In this document: positions 48,698-61,031 of the stretch, in pieces
Layout: each line of letters opens with the position of its first letter
Position numbering within the stretch: the first letter of the stretch is position 1
Source of the DNA: Aedes albopictus
Lineage: Eukaryota > Arthropoda > Insecta > Diptera > Culicidae
DNA length: 64,000 nucleotides
Direction: 5' to 3'
NCBI RefSeq assembly: GCF_035046485.1
Contig: NC_085138.1
Span: 89,577,228-89,641,227 of the forward strand
Made by a program: the position numbers and the translations under genes
The notes under the pieces: generated by a model
Told to the model about the DNA's origin: nothing
Seen by the model: the letters and a program-made list of their open reading frames with translations, nothing else
Databases searched by the model: none

Positions 48698-49066
48698 ACG
48701 CTTGAAGACCCGACGACCTATACGCAAAGGAGTTCTTAAAAACCTTCAGGAATAATGGAACTCATAAAACCTATGCGAGGATAATCCTTATCCATAATAC
48801 AGCGAGAGATCACTGGATATTCGATGACCTATACTCAAAGAGGTTCTTGGAAATCTTTAAAACAACACTGACATCAGGCATAATACGGAGACTTACCACT
48901 AAGTACGCGTGTAGATTTGAGACCTTCTAACGTCGCGGTCCCACAAGAGGTAATACTGTATTGTAGACAAGCGATTTTGGAACCACCCTATTGGGACAAT
49001 CTGCAAACACCGGACAACGCAAAAAAAAGCGCGGACCGGACGCGTCAACTCAAGTGCCTTGCTTAC

Positions 49067-49256
49067 CTTTGCAGTTGGGATTAACACAGCAGTTGGCCGT
49101 TTGCAGGTAGTCGATGAGTGTCCGCGGCAGATCCTCGGGACCGTACGGCAGGGCGGCCACTTTCACCGAACGGGCAGCCAGTTCCAGCAGGGTGGGCGGA
49201 TTAAGGGTCATATCCTTGACGAAACGCACGACCAGCGGGTTGTCTCGCAAACTGAG
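49067..49256 (-). CDS. LRRC58: LRRC58-type protein, exon after the last LRR
   Basis: This 190-nt minus-strand exon (63 codons + 1 nt) follows CTTGTCCACAG and ends before GTAAGC. It encodes LSLRDNPLVVRFVKDM, PPTLLELAARSVKV, then YGPEDLP and the Cys pair region CCVNPNC. The NPLVVRFV...PPTLLELAAR block is the signature that follows the LRRs in LRRC58. The previous exon ends phase 0, and the next joins inside a Gly codon, so the reading frame is continuous. The plus-strand frames 49059-49329 are shadows. Confidence 0.93.
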
Positions 49257-49733
49257 CTGTGGACAAGAACAGGAAAACGTGCAACTGATGAGTTGCAGTA
49301 GTACGTATGTGTATGTATGTGGGTTTTAGTTGATATGAATGAGTTTTGCTTAGGTAAGGATTAAACTGGCTAGAACTGAATTGCTGATATCGAGGAAGAC
49401 GCTTGCTAAGCTTCGCTAGCTCGGCAGCAGGCATCAGTTGTCTGGCTGGGGTGGGTCAATGGCCACGATTCAGGGCATCGAAATAAGTACGCGGCTGATC
49501 TACTGATAAGTGGTAATTTGAAGCTTTTTCAATAGCTGCGAGGTCGCTAATCATGGAGCCTTGAAGAGATACCTTGATACGAATTCTGGTTTCATACAGA
49601 TATAATTGAATTGATTGAGTGGCGGATTTGGAAATGTTACAATGTAACTAGTTTTCTCGGCTTTGTTAGAACCAAACAAGCCCATTGCACAAGTAATCAG
49701 GTCAATTGATTTAGTGTTAATAAAGCTGAACAA
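49257..49733. other. LRRC58 intron sequence
   Basis: Part of the 14.5-kb intron separating the exon at 49067-49256 from the LRR exon at 63767. No repeats or open frames of note before the SINE at 49734. Confidence 0.5.
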
Positions 49734-49999
49734 GGGCCCATATAGCCGAGGCGGTAAACGCACGGGTATTCAGCATGACCATGTTGAGGGTGACGGGTTC
49801 GATTCCTGGTCGGTCCAGGATCTTTTCGTAAAGGAAATTTCCTTGACTTCCTTGGGCATAGAGTATCTTCGTGCCTGCCACACGATATACACATGCAAAA
49901 TGGTCATTGGCAGAGGAAGCTCTCAGTTAATAACTGTGGAAGTGCTCAATGAACACTAAGCTGAGAAGCAGGCTTTGTCCCAATGAGGACGTTACGCCA

Positions 50000-50064
<65 letters not shown>
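49734..50064 (+). mobile_element. Full-length Feilai-type SINE with long (GA)n tail
   Basis: The head starts GGGCCCATATAGCCGAGG. The B box is GGGTTCGATTCC. The tail is an expanded (GA)n run (about 50003-50060). TSD AAAGCTGAACAA at 49722-49733 and 50065-50076. The long dinucleotide tail is likely length-polymorphic. Confidence 0.88.
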
Positions 50065-50065
<1 letters not shown>

Positions 50066-50804
50066 AAGCTGAACAACCGTGTTTATACAAGATAGAAAAG
50101 ACTGAACCGTAAGGTGCCGTAACCCGTTCGCTATTTTCCGACATTTATTATTAGTATTCAATTGTTCAAGTTACCCAAAGTTCCACTTCCCATTATAGAC
50201 ACCATAGATTCCATAGACTCGCGGAGACATGGTTGAGCAATACGATTTAAGTGTGTTTTACCGTGAATTTAGAGTGTACCGAGCAAATATGACGTCACGT
50301 GATCCATTATCGCTATTGAAATCGTGACGTTGTTCGTTTGGCTACACGAACTGACAGTTCGTTTGGCTACAGTTGTCTTCGCCTACGCGAGTCTATTAAT
50401 CTATAGTATCTATACTTCTTCAGCAAATTCCAGTATGTTCCTTAGGTTTTTATTTTCAAAGCAAGTATTGGGATCTCAGGTTTCGATTGCAATTGGAAGT
50501 TCGGATAATTTTCAATTTTTTGGGTGACTCATTATTTTTCATATGAATTAAATTCCAAAACTTAATCTTAGAAGTAACAACATGATGGGAGAAGATCAGA
50601 TTGAATTTTTTTATGGCATTCATAAGTTTTAGTTATAGCAAAAATTCATAAGGTATTTCGATTAATTTCGCTAGTTTTTTTTTTGCTGAATGTAGGCAGC
50701 CAACTGGGTAGAAGTAGATTCAGATGAACACTTCTGATCAACGCTAAGGGCCTGGGCTAACCCTTGGGTGGCCTACCTGCTTGCATAGATAACCACCAGG
50801 ACCA

Positions 50805-52047
50805 TTGACGACTACTTCATTTGCAGTGAGGAATAGCAGCTCTAAGGGCGACTCAACAGAAATGACGACTACTACTTTTAAATCCATGAACACCAATGTG
50901 ATCGAGAGTGGAGAGGCAGAGGGGACGAGCCACTACGTAGGCCTGGTGAACCCATCAGCGAGCAGATGGCAGGAGGTTCAACAGGAAGAGCACGAGGCGG
51001 CGCAACACCGGCCGAGGAAGGTCAGATGCCTGACGCGGACCTCACGCGGGCGCTGAACCGCAACAAGAACGAGCTACCAAAGCTGATGGTAGTTGCCGAA
51101 CAGCAGGACAAGCTACACGAGCGGGAGGACTACCATCAGCAAGGATCTGCAACTGGGCCTGCTGAAGCTCCGCAAATCGCTGGCTCTGGCCAAGAAGGAG
51201 TATGATCTCTTGGTCGAAGAGCGGAGTACGGCTGATGAGAGCAAGGAGGAGCCATCCACCCAAACGGATAGCTTCCTGTTGTTGGTAACGCGACGATGCA
51301 GAACGAAACCATACAGCGGAAATGTCAAGAAGCGTCTGGCAAAAACAAACGAAAAGCGAAAGAGGAAGAAGGGGACGCCCAGCGCGAGTAATCAGGTTGC
51401 CAAGTCGGTTGCGAAACTCGCAAGGAGCAGGGAAACCAAGCCCCAAGAGGACAACAGTAAAAGCAACGGTGGCCAACCGAACCAAGGGAAAGAGAACCTT
51501 TGGATTACGATCGGAAAGAAGAAGGTTGTGAGAAAAGTGAAGTCAGCCCGCAAACGCGAACGGAGCGACGCGCTGCTGGTTTTAAAAATCTAAGCAGACA
51601 CGTACGCGAGGCATGCTAGTGCGGACTGGAGAGATGATGCTAGTGCTGATGACGGAGGCACTAGCTCAAGAGGTACTGAGCGAAACAGTGCAGGTAAGAG
51701 CTCTAATGGCAAAGGCTACTCTTCAGTGTAGAAACCTGGACGCGATTACCGACACAGAAGAGCTCGCAGCCGCATTTAAACAGCAGTGCGCGATAGATGC
51801 ACCAAGTACATCGATCCGCCTGCGAAAGGACCTGACAGGCAGGCAGATCGCCACTGTCAAGCTCCCCGACAGGCGCAAACTGTGCAGGCGATGCGGCGCT
51901 GAAGGCCATAAGGCCCAAAGCTGCACGAGTCCGCCCATCTGCATGATCTGTACCGGGAAATCCTCGAACAACAGACATCCGATGGGTGGTCCAAGGTACC
52001 CGGCCTTCAAGAAAGCCGCAGTGAACAACAAATCACAGTGCAGGTAG
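50805..52047 (+). pseudogene. R1 ORF1 (gag-like, zinc knuckles), frameshifted
   Basis: The gag-like protein can be followed through at least three frame changes (segments 50805-50970, 50970-51130, 51130-51593, then 51613-52047). The N-terminal part is charged and probably helical. The C-terminal part has CCHC-type knuckles: CRRCGAEGHKAQSC and CMICTGKSSNNRHPMG. ORF1 proteins of this clade bind the element RNA. The breaks make this copy non-functional. ORF1 overlaps the start of ORF2 by a few bases. Confidence 0.75.
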
Positions 52048-54424
52048 CGCAGCTGAACCTGAACCACTGTGATGCGGCTCAGCAACTGCTTTGTCAGGCA
52101 GTTTCTGAGTGGGAGACGGATATCGCCATCATATCGGACTCATACCGAGTACCCGCCGGCAACGGCAACTGGGTCGCGGATGGGACCAGAAAAATGGCGG
52201 CGATATGGACGACGGGTAAATACCCCGTTCAGGAGTTGATGTCTACTACCTATGAGGGCTTCGTGGTCGCCAAAGTAAACGGGGTCTTCTTCTGTAGCTG
52301 TTATGCGCCTCCGCGGTGGCCGATCGAGCAATTCACGCAAATGCTGGACCGCTTAACGACCGTGCTAACAGGGCGAAGGCCGGTGGTAATAGCGGGCGAC
52401 TTTGATGCCTGGGCCGTGGAATGGGGAAGCCGTTTCACGAACCGGCGAGGTCAGATCCTGCTAGAAATACTGGCCATCTTAGATGTCGACTTGGCTAATG
52501 TCGGTACCAAGAGTACCTTTAGTCGAAACGGAGCGGAGTCAATTATTGACGTGACCTTTTGTAGTCCTGGCCTAACAAGTAGTTCGAACTGGAGAGTAGA
52601 TGATGGCTACACTCACAGCGACCACCTGGCGGTTCGCTACAGTATCAACTACAATAACAGCAGACAGCGGGTAGAAGAAGAGGCGGCTAGGCCAAGGCCA
52701 AGCCATCGTAGGTGGAAGACATCATACTTCGACGAAGAGGTATTTAGGGAAGCGCTCCGCCGTGAGCGAAACTTAATCGGATTAGACGGCGACGAGCTGG
52801 TAGCAGTGCTCTCATGTGCGTGTGATGCGACCATGCCTAGGCGAGTCCACCCTAGAAATGGGAGGCCACCGGCTTACGGGTGGATCGACGCGATTGCGTA
52901 CCTGCGCCGTGCCTGCCTACGGGCTAGGCGGCGGATGCAGCGAGCACGATCAGAGGAAGAACGAAACGAACGGTGGGTGGTGTTCGCCGCTGCAAAAGCC
53001 GCGCTGAAGACCGAGATAAGAGCAAGCAAAAAGGCCTGCTTTGAGGGTCTCTGTCAGAGTGCCAATACGAACCCGTGGGGTGACGCCTACAGGATCGTTA
53101 TGGCCAAGACGAGAGGTGTGATGGCTCCTACAGAGCAATCTCCAGAGATGTTGGAGGGGATCATTGGAGGACTTTTTCCGCGTCATGATCCTAGTCCTTG
53201 GCCTCCTTTCGTAGGACAGCCGGGGACTGGGGCTGGCGATGAGGAGAGGGTCACCGATGTGGAACTTGCGGGGATAGCTAAGTCCCTTAGCGTAGGTAAG
53301 GCCCCAGGTCCGGACGGAGTTCCGAACCTGGCCTTAAAAGTAGCTATTGCAGAGGCTCCCGAGATGTTCAGGTCTGCTATGCAGAAATGCCTGGACGAGG
53401 GAGTTTTCCCAGAAGCTTGGAAGAGGCAGAGCCTGGCACTATTGCCAAAGGCGGGGAAACCACCCGGAGACCCGTCGGCATATAGACCAATATGCTTGAT
53501 TGACACGGCGGGGAAGGTGCTCGAAAAGATCATCCTCAATAAAATGTTGCGGTTCACCGAGGGCGAAAATGGTCTTTCGAGTAACCAGTACGGCTTCCGG
53601 AAGGGGAGGTCCACCGTGGACGCTATCTTGTCGGTTACAAAAACCGCCGAGAAAGCACTCGAGCCTAAGAGGAGGGGAATTCGCTTTTGCGCGGTAGTGA
53701 CTCTGGATGTAAGGAATGCGTTTAATAGCGCCAGCTGGTCTGCTATTGCCGATGCGCTCTTGCGTCTGGGGATACCGGAGTACCTGTACAAGATTCTCGG
53801 AAGTTACTTTCAGAATCGTTTACTAGTCTACGACACGGAGGTGGGTCGGAAGTGCTTTCACATAACCTCAGGATTCCCGCAAGGTTCCATCCTGGGTCCG
53901 GTGTTATGGAATGTCATGTACGACGAGGTGTTGAGGTTAGAGTATCCAGTGGGAGTGGCGATTGTCGGATTTGCCGACGACATTACGCTCGAAGTCTACG
54001 GTGAAACGATCGAGGAGGTAAAGTTAACTACCAACCACTCGATTAAGGTTGTGGAGGCGTGGATGCGGTCCAGGAAACTGGAGCTGGCTCACCACAAGAC
54101 AGAGGTGACGGTTGTTAACAACCTGAAGTCGGAGCAGCAGACGGAGATCAGTGTAGGAGACTGTACTATCCTGTCAAAGCGCTCCGTCAAACACTTGGGC
54201 GTGATGATCGACGATAAGCTTACCTTCGGTAGCCACGTCGATTATGCCTGTAAAAGAGCCTCCACAGCTATTGCGGCACTGTCCCGGATGATGCCCAATA
54301 GCTCTGCGGTGTACGCCAGTAAGCGCAAGCTTCTGGCTAGTGTTGCTACATCCATACTTAGGTATGGCGGCCCGGCGTGGGGCACCGCGCTAAGTACTAA
54401 ATGCTACCGACGGAAGCTGGAAAG
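52038..54424 (+). pseudogene. R1 ORF2 N-terminal part (endonuclease + RT), cut by Copia
   Basis: The frame is open from 52038 into the Copia LTR. An APE-type endonuclease occupies the first ~210 residues (AGDFDAWAVEWGS, where family members usually have AGDFN, and HSDHLAVRYS). RT follows (GKAPGPDGVPN, YGFRKGRSTVDA, LDVRNAFNS, FADDITLEVYG). The SGVPQG motif reads SGFPQG here, a V-to-F change absent from copy A. The true start codon is uncertain; no ATG is seen at 52038, where the codon is GTG. Confidence 0.88.
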
Positions 54425-54587
54425 TGTGGAAGTAGGCGATGGTGACGCGTAGCGGCAAGCAACCCTAGCAACCTTAGCAACCCTATTTTGTTATCTGTTA
54501 TCAATAAAGAGAAAATTTGTTCATTACTATTCTGAGAGCCAAACCGATTAGTTCATTTTATTAACGCTCTACGGCCAGCCCCCAATA
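54425..54587 (+). repeat. Copia 5' LTR (163 bp)
   Basis: It begins TGTGGAAGTAGGCG and ends CCCCCAATA. AATAAA at about 54504 could serve as a poly(A) signal. It is unusually short for an LTR, and its identical partner is split at the 3' end of the element. Confidence 0.9.
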
Positions 54588-54716
54588 GGTTATGGGCCTA
54601 TAGAAGTAGTTCACGAAGATTATTTTCAAGTCGTCGGAGTTCTTTACGATAATTGGATTTACCGGAAGAATTCGAAGAGGTCTACGCTGTAATTGGATTT
54701 ACCGGAGGACCGCAAC

Positions 54717-56160
54717 ATGGACGGGAACAAGTTCGCCGTCGAGAAGCTGAGCAACAGCAATTTCGAAAGCTGGAAGTTCAACGTTCAAATGCTCCTGATT
54801 CGAGAAGAGTTATGGAAGTATGTAGAAGAAGATGCCCCGATTCCGCTAACTGATGCCTGGAAGAAAGGTGACCAGAAGACGCGGGCTACCATTGCTCTAC
54901 TAGTTGAAACGACCCAGCGAAGATTGATCCAGAAAAGCACAACCGCGAAGCAAACCTGGGAAGCTTTGGTCAATCACCATCAAAAGTCAAGCATCACTTC
55001 AGTTCTGGCAATGCTGCGCCGGGTGATCAACATGCAGTACACGGAGGGCGACGACCTGGAACGACACCTGATGGAGATGGAAGACCTGTTCGAACGGATC
55101 GCAAACGCCGGGTACGAGTTGCCGCCCAAGATAACGATGCTGATGGTGTTACGAAGCATGCCGGAGTCCTACGACAATTTGGGAATCGCATTGGAGAATC
55201 GCCCCGACACCGAACTGACGATGGAACTGATTCGCGGAAAGTTAATCGATGAAGCCCTGAAGCGACGAGACAACGCTCGTGGTGAGTCATTGCTGAAAGT
55301 ACATTCCGGATCGAAGCAGGTGGTGTGCCATCACTGCCACAAACCGGGACACAAGAAACAAGATTGCCGACAACTGAACCAGAAGAGAGAAGTGTACCCT
55401 GCCAAGGATCGTAAACCGTTCAAACCAAAGGCTCGTGTTGTGAAGGAAGAAAGCAACTGCGCTGAATTCGCTTTTGCAACCGGATCGAAGAAGACGTTCA
55501 GGCCCAACGGATGGATAGTCGATTCTGGTGCGTCAAGTCATATGTGTGGAAACGAAGATTTTTTCGATGAGATGACACCGCTTTCCGGAACAACCGTTAC
55601 ACTCGCAGATGGGAATGTTGCAGAAGTGAAGGCCAAAGGAAGCGGAAGATTGTTTTGCGAAGCAAAGGATGGGATGCCGAAGAAAATAAACCTGTCGGAA
55701 GTTCTGCTGGTTCCGGAGTTGGAAACGAACCTGGTTTCTGTTAGCAAGCTGACCGGGAAAGGAGCTGAAGTCGTATTTGCCGGAAACAACTGTGAAATTT
55801 CGCACAACGGGGTGCCTGCTGCTACAGCCGTGAAGTCTGGAGGATTGTACTACGTCAAGCTGATGAAACCTGAAACCGCTGCAACAGTTCACACCAACGA
55901 ATGTCTGCATCTTTGGCACAGGAAATTAGGACACCGAGATCCAAACGCTATTCGTCAAATGATCAACAGCAAGCTCGCTACAGGAATACAAATTGAAGAT
56001 TGTCCGGTAGAGGAAATCTGCGAGTGCTGTCTGGAAGGAAAAATGGCTCGTTTACCCTTTCCCAAGGAAGCAACAGGATCATCTCGGAGCATTCTGGAGC
56101 TGGTTCACACGGATATTTGTGGTCCGATGAAGACACCCACACCTGGAGGATCAAGATACT
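54717..56160 (+). pseudogene. Copia Gag-protease-integrase N-terminal part
   Basis: The start is taken at ATG 54717 (MDGNKFAVEKL); the upstream in-frame codon at 54693 is TTG. In order: the Gag domain, zinc knuckle CHHCHKPGHKKQDC (about 55325-55370), aspartic protease active site VDSGASSHMCG (about 55517-55550), the integrase HHCC zinc finger (WHRKLGH ... CECCLEGKM) and the first catalytic Asp in LVHTDICGP (about 56100-56125). The frame is interrupted at 56161 by a MITE that brings a stop at 56202. Confidence 0.9.
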
Positions 56161-56307
56161 CAGGCTTATTCTGCGCGGCGTGTGAGGTGAGACGAGTCGA
56201 ATGAGGTGACAAATGTCGACTCGCCCCATTTGATTTACATTAGTCGTCTCACGTCACGTGAGACGAAACCGTCCGTCTCACCTCACACGCCGCGCAGAAT
56301 AAGCCTG
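56161..56307. mobile_element. 147-bp MITE in the Copia integrase gene, 34-bp perfect TIRs
   Basis: The first 34 bases (CAGGCTTATTCTGCGCGGCG and on) are the exact reverse complement of the last 34. A 3-bp direct repeat ACT flanks it (56158-56160 and 56308-56310). Insert plus TSD is 150 bases, so the downstream Copia frame stays in phase, but the MITE itself contains a stop. Removing insert and one TSD copy would leave an uninterrupted frame. The superfamily is not assigned. A 3-bp TSD fits CACTA or Harbinger-like elements. Confidence 0.85.
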
Positions 56308-56310
56308 ACT

Positions 56311-57935
56311 TCATGACCATGACAGATGACAGATCGAGATTCACGGTGGTGTATTTTTTGCAACGGAAGTCAGAAGCGGTTGACAAGATAATTCAGTACG
56401 TCAGGATGGTAGAAACGCGTATTGGAAAGAAGCCTTCAATCATACGATCGGACCAGGGCGGTGAATACAAGTCAAAGACACTCGGAAGATTCTACCGTGC
56501 AGAAGGGATTACTCCGCAATACACTGCTGCCTATTCCCCGCAGCAGAATGGAGTCGCCGAAAGGAAAAATCGCAGTCTCGTGGAAATGGCCAGATGTCTC
56601 CTAATTGATGCGAAGCTCGGATACCGATATTGGGCGGAAGCAGTAAACACAGCAGCTCATTTGCAGAACGTTCTTCCGTCAAGATCAGTTCAGAAAACGC
56701 CGCACGAACACTGGTATGGAACGGTTCCTGATTTGAAGCATTTGCAGATCTTTGGAAGTTCAGCATATGTTCACGTTCCGGATCAAAAACGAACCAAGTT
56801 GGAGCCGAAAGCAGTCAAGATTATTTTCATCGGATACTCGGACCATCATAAGGCGTACAAGTTCATTGATCCTGATACCGACAAAGTTGTGATCAGCAGA
56901 GATGCTCGTTTTCTCAAAGAGGATGACCGTACGAAAGAGGCTACCAATCCTGAAGTCGTTGAATTTGAATGCGATCCAGAAACACCGGATGAAACACCAG
57001 ATGAAATACCAACCCAAGTCGAATTCGAAGAGGACCTGTCGGAAGCGGAATCTACTCTCGTTCAGGAGGAGGAGCAGTCCGAGTCGGGTGATAGCAGCAT
57101 CGAGTTTCTCAGCAGCACCGAAGAAGTTCCTGATTCACCACTGCCCCGGCGATCGAAAAGAAGTACCAAAGGTAAACCACCCGCACGATACTCTGAGTCG
57201 CTGAACATCATCTACAAGCAGCAATCCGAGCCGCGAACGTATGAAGAGGCGGTAACAGGTCCTGAGAGCGAGATGTGGATAGCAGCTATCGAGGACGAAC
57301 TCAAATCTCAAAAGGAGAACCACACTTGGGATTTAGTGAAGCTTCCTGCCGGGAGAAAAGCAATTGGATGCAAGTGGATATTTAAAAGGAAACTGGACGA
57401 ACAAGGCAACGTGGTGCGGTATAAAGCAAGACTTGTAGCTCAAGGATTCACACAAAAATTTGGAATTGACTACGATGAAGTTTTTGCACCGGTCGTCAAA
57501 CCTGTTACCTTTAAGATTCTCGCTACAGTTGCTGCCCAGAGGAAGCTGTTATTGAAACACGCTGATGTCAAGACAGCCTACTTACACGGAGAACTTCAAG
57601 AAACTGTCTACATGAAACAACCTGCAGGAATAGCCTCAACCGACAAGAACGCAGTTTGCCACCTTCGCAAGAGTCTCTATGGTTTGAAGCAGGCTGCTCG
57701 AGTCTGGAACACCACGTTTGATGCTGCGTTGAAGAAGATGGGATTTACGCAATCGAAGAACGATTCCTGCCTCTATTACCGTGGGACAGGCGAGAACACC
57801 GTTTATTTGGCTGTTTACGTTGATGACATCGTTGTGGCCTGTCGGACCGAGGAGGAGTATTCCGGAATCATCGAAGGATTAAACAAACATTTTGCTGTAA
57901 CGTCATTGGGCAACATTTCCTTGGAGTTGAAGTGA
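56311..57935 (+). pseudogene. Copia integrase core and reverse transcriptase
   Basis: Continues the integrase core with IIRSDQGGEYKS (second Asp) and YSPQQNGVAERKNRS (catalytic Glu). Then an acidic linker, then RT with CKWIFKRKLD, ARLVAQGFTQ, DVKTAYLHGEL and the catalytic YVDD in LAVYVDDIVVA (about 57810-57840). It ends at 57933-57935 because of a frame change shortly before (about 57905-57925), probably a small deletion. Copy not functional. Confidence 0.9.
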
Positions 57936-58789
57936 AACGAACTGATGACCGTATTTCGTTGAATCAAGCCGGATACATCAAGAAGCTGCTGAGTCGTTTC
58001 GGAATGGAGGAAGCGAAGCCATCCAAGATTCCGTTGGATCCCGGATATTTGCAAACCAAGGAGGAGACGAGTGAGATGTTACCAAACAACACGCAGTATG
58101 CCAGCCTAGTTGGTGGTTTGCTTTACGTTTCTGTAAATACCCGACCCGACATAGCTGCTAGCGTTTCGATCCTGGGACGAAAAGTGAGTTGCCCATCCCA
58201 AGCCGACTGGGTAGAAGCGAAACGGGTTCTACGTTATTTGAAGCACACGTTGGACCATGAGCTGATACTGGGCATCAAATCCGATCCACTAACCGTATAC
58301 GTTGACGCGGATTGGGCCGGAGACGCGAAGGACAGGAAATCGACATCTGGATATTTGCTGCAACTGAATGGCGGTTCAATATTCTGGAGTTCCAAGAAGC
58401 AAACATGTGTTTCACTGAGCAGTACGGAAGCTGAGTACATAGCGCTTGCAGTATGCTGCCAGGAAGTCCAATGGATTTTGCGGATTCTGGAAGATTTCTC
58501 TGTGCCAGTCAACCTGCCCATTACAATTTTTGAAGATAATCAATCTTGCATTAAGCAACTATCATCACCAAATGTAAGTCGCAGATCCAAACACGTCGAA
58601 ACCAAGAACCATTATATTCGAGAGATGCAGGCCAATGGAGAAATTCAAGCGGTATACTGTTCGACCGAAGAAATGGTTGCCGACATGTTAACTAAGCCAC
58701 TTCATGCGGTGAAGCTACGTAAGTTCCGAGAAGCAGCTGGAATATTACCATCGAGGAGGAGTGTGGAAGTAGGCGATGGTGACGCGTAG
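57926..58789 (+). pseudogene. Copia RNase H region (shifted frame)
   Basis: Continues the polyprotein in another frame (from about 57926). It encodes KRTDDRISLNQAGYIKKLL, then the connection region, then RNase H with YVDADWAGD, RKSTSGYL, SLSSTEAEY and EDNQSCI, and finally LTKPLHAVKLRKF. It ends a few codons inside the 3' LTR at 58789. Length and order match the copia family. Confidence 0.9.
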
Positions 58790-58844
58790 CGGCAAGCAAC
58801 CCTAGCAACCTTAGCAACCCTATTTTGTTATCTGTTATCAATAA

Positions 58845-61031
58845 GCTTAGCTTAGCTTAGACTGACTGCCAGAGGCGTACAATTTCGTTTCAATGATACA
58901 CTTTCATGCAACATTTGAATGAGTCACTTCAAGTGTTTCATACATTTTTCTAATGACTCGGTCGTTAAAAAACACTTTTCCACTCATCGTAGCACTCGGT
59001 AGTCTCCCACCCGGTCGCATTGCTTGTGCTTCACCCGTCAGAGCATTAGTGTCTCACTGGTGCGCGCTAGTCTCTCAATGGTTACGGGCGCCGGGTAATT
59101 GGATTTTAGTGGTCGAATTTGTTATCCTCTTTCATAAAACATAATTATCATTCTATTGGCGTGCACCACTATTTAAAAATGTGGTTTAAATAGTGTTTTT
59201 AGCATGTTGAAGTATTTCAATGACTCATAAATGAAACGAAAATCCAAGTGTATCATCCCATGTTTCATACACACTTGTTTCTGTAGCAGCAACGAACGAG
59301 TGTGTTGCTGGGTGAGAGATGAAGCATCACAGCAGTCCGTTCGCATGGGAAACGATTTGCTACAGTCGTCGCACGTCATGTTTTCCTTTCGAAATTGCAC
59401 GACCCTGCTGACTGCACATATCTATGGTTGCTACTCCGTGATTGACCCGAACTAATGACAGTTGCACAATGAATCAACTGAATAATTGACTGGGAGTGGT
59501 TAACATTCTCACTGTGCACGCTTCAGAGGCTCTCTTTAACGGTACAATAACGGCGCCGGCCACGTCCTTGCAGTCAGGTTGGAAGAGGGAAGGAATGTTA
59601 ATAGCAACCTTTGTTATGTGAAAGTTGGCGTTTACCGCACGTCTCCACCAAAGGCTGCAGGAAGGAGTGATTGTTAGTAGGGAAGGTATCGTTGGGTCAG
59701 GATTAACTTTGATAAGTGATAAGACCTTTTGAAGTTGAAGCATGCCGTGCAGACTGCAGTGATGTTGTTCGCTTCACGCGGAAAGCAAACAACCAACCAC
59801 CCTCGTCAGGTGGTCGCTCAATATGTGCTACAAAAGAAGCAACAAAATATTCAGACGGAAGTGCTATTGTTCGCATCACGCGGAAAGCAAACAATCGACC
59901 ACCCACGTCAGGTGATCGTATAATATTTACAATTAAAGACGCGACAACATATACAAACTTAAGCACTATTGCTCACTCCGCGCGGAAAACAATCAGCCAC
60001 CCGCGTCAGGTGGACACTCAAGATTTATAACAAAAGACGTGACAGAACATGCCATCTGATGCTCTATTGCTCGCTTCACGCGGAAAGCAAACAATCTACC
60101 ACCCACGTAAGGTGATTGCTCAATATTTATTCAAAAAAATACAGACAACAAATATACATAGACAGATACATAGAAAAACAGTATGTTGTTAGGAGATTGC
60201 ACAAAAAAAAAATTCAAGGAAAATAAACAATCTGTAAGATGCCATCCCGAACAGTGACAAAACGGAACAAAAATCCAAGTCGACACTCATGGTGACGAAC
60301 TATACAAAGTCAATGAAAAAAGTATTTAAAAAGAGGATATTATAAACATATGGATTACAAACTATCACCTATGGTATAAAATTGAATTAATAAAATAATT
60401 GATATAGAATCCATAGAAAGAGAATAACAAGGAACAAACTCACCGGATAATCGCCTGCCATCAATCGAACTAAAAATGCGAAAGGAAAAAAAAAAATCGG
60501 AGTACCGAAGGCAACGCGCGTGCGAATCCTGTCTCCAGCTGCCGAGCCGTCACTACACACACTGACTGAAGCCGGGTCTTCTTCCTCTGCCATCAACTGA
60601 ACCAAAAAGCGCAAAAAGCTAATGGAAAAAAATTAATCGAAACACCAGGCAAGGCAACGCGCGTGCAATTCCGGTCTTCAGCTGCCGAGCCGTCACTACA
60701 CACTCAGCACGCCGACGCCGACAACCACCACGAAAAACCGACCGCACTTTCCGAGCATCTCCAACGCACTAGCACACTCCCGATCCTACTGCCGTTTTCC
60801 CTGAACTGCCCCGTACGAAGATGAGCATTGTGAAATAGACGACGACGACGCGCTCGCGGCCGAACCAAATGAAAAAGCGGCATTTCGATTTTGCCTTCAA
60901 AAACACACTGAACTGCCTCGTACGAAGATGAGCACTGTGAAATAGACGACGACGACGACGACGAAGACGACGCGCTCGCGGCCGAACCAAATGAAAAAGC
61001 GGCATTTCGATTTTGCCTCCAAAAACACACT
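58845..61031 (-). mobile_element. 2.2-kb non-autonomous retroelement with 27-bp TSD in the Copia 3' LTR
   Basis: A 27-base direct repeat (CCCTATTTTGTTATCTGTTA plus TCAATAA) occurs at 58818-58844 and 61032-61058. On the minus strand the element starts with two ~115-bp monomers (60796-61031; plus strand GTACGAAGATGAGCA and GCGGCATTTCGATTTTGCCT) and ends in (CTAAG)n at 58845. The middle carries four ~102-bp tandem units (59776, 59878, ~59979, ~60078). There is no long open frame. It shares its 5' module and the GCGCCGGCC segment with 22564-23827. Confidence 0.8.

Noticed and set aside
51042..51485. 147-codon minus-strand open frame
   Set aside because: Antisense to the broken R1 ORF1. No recognisable motif.
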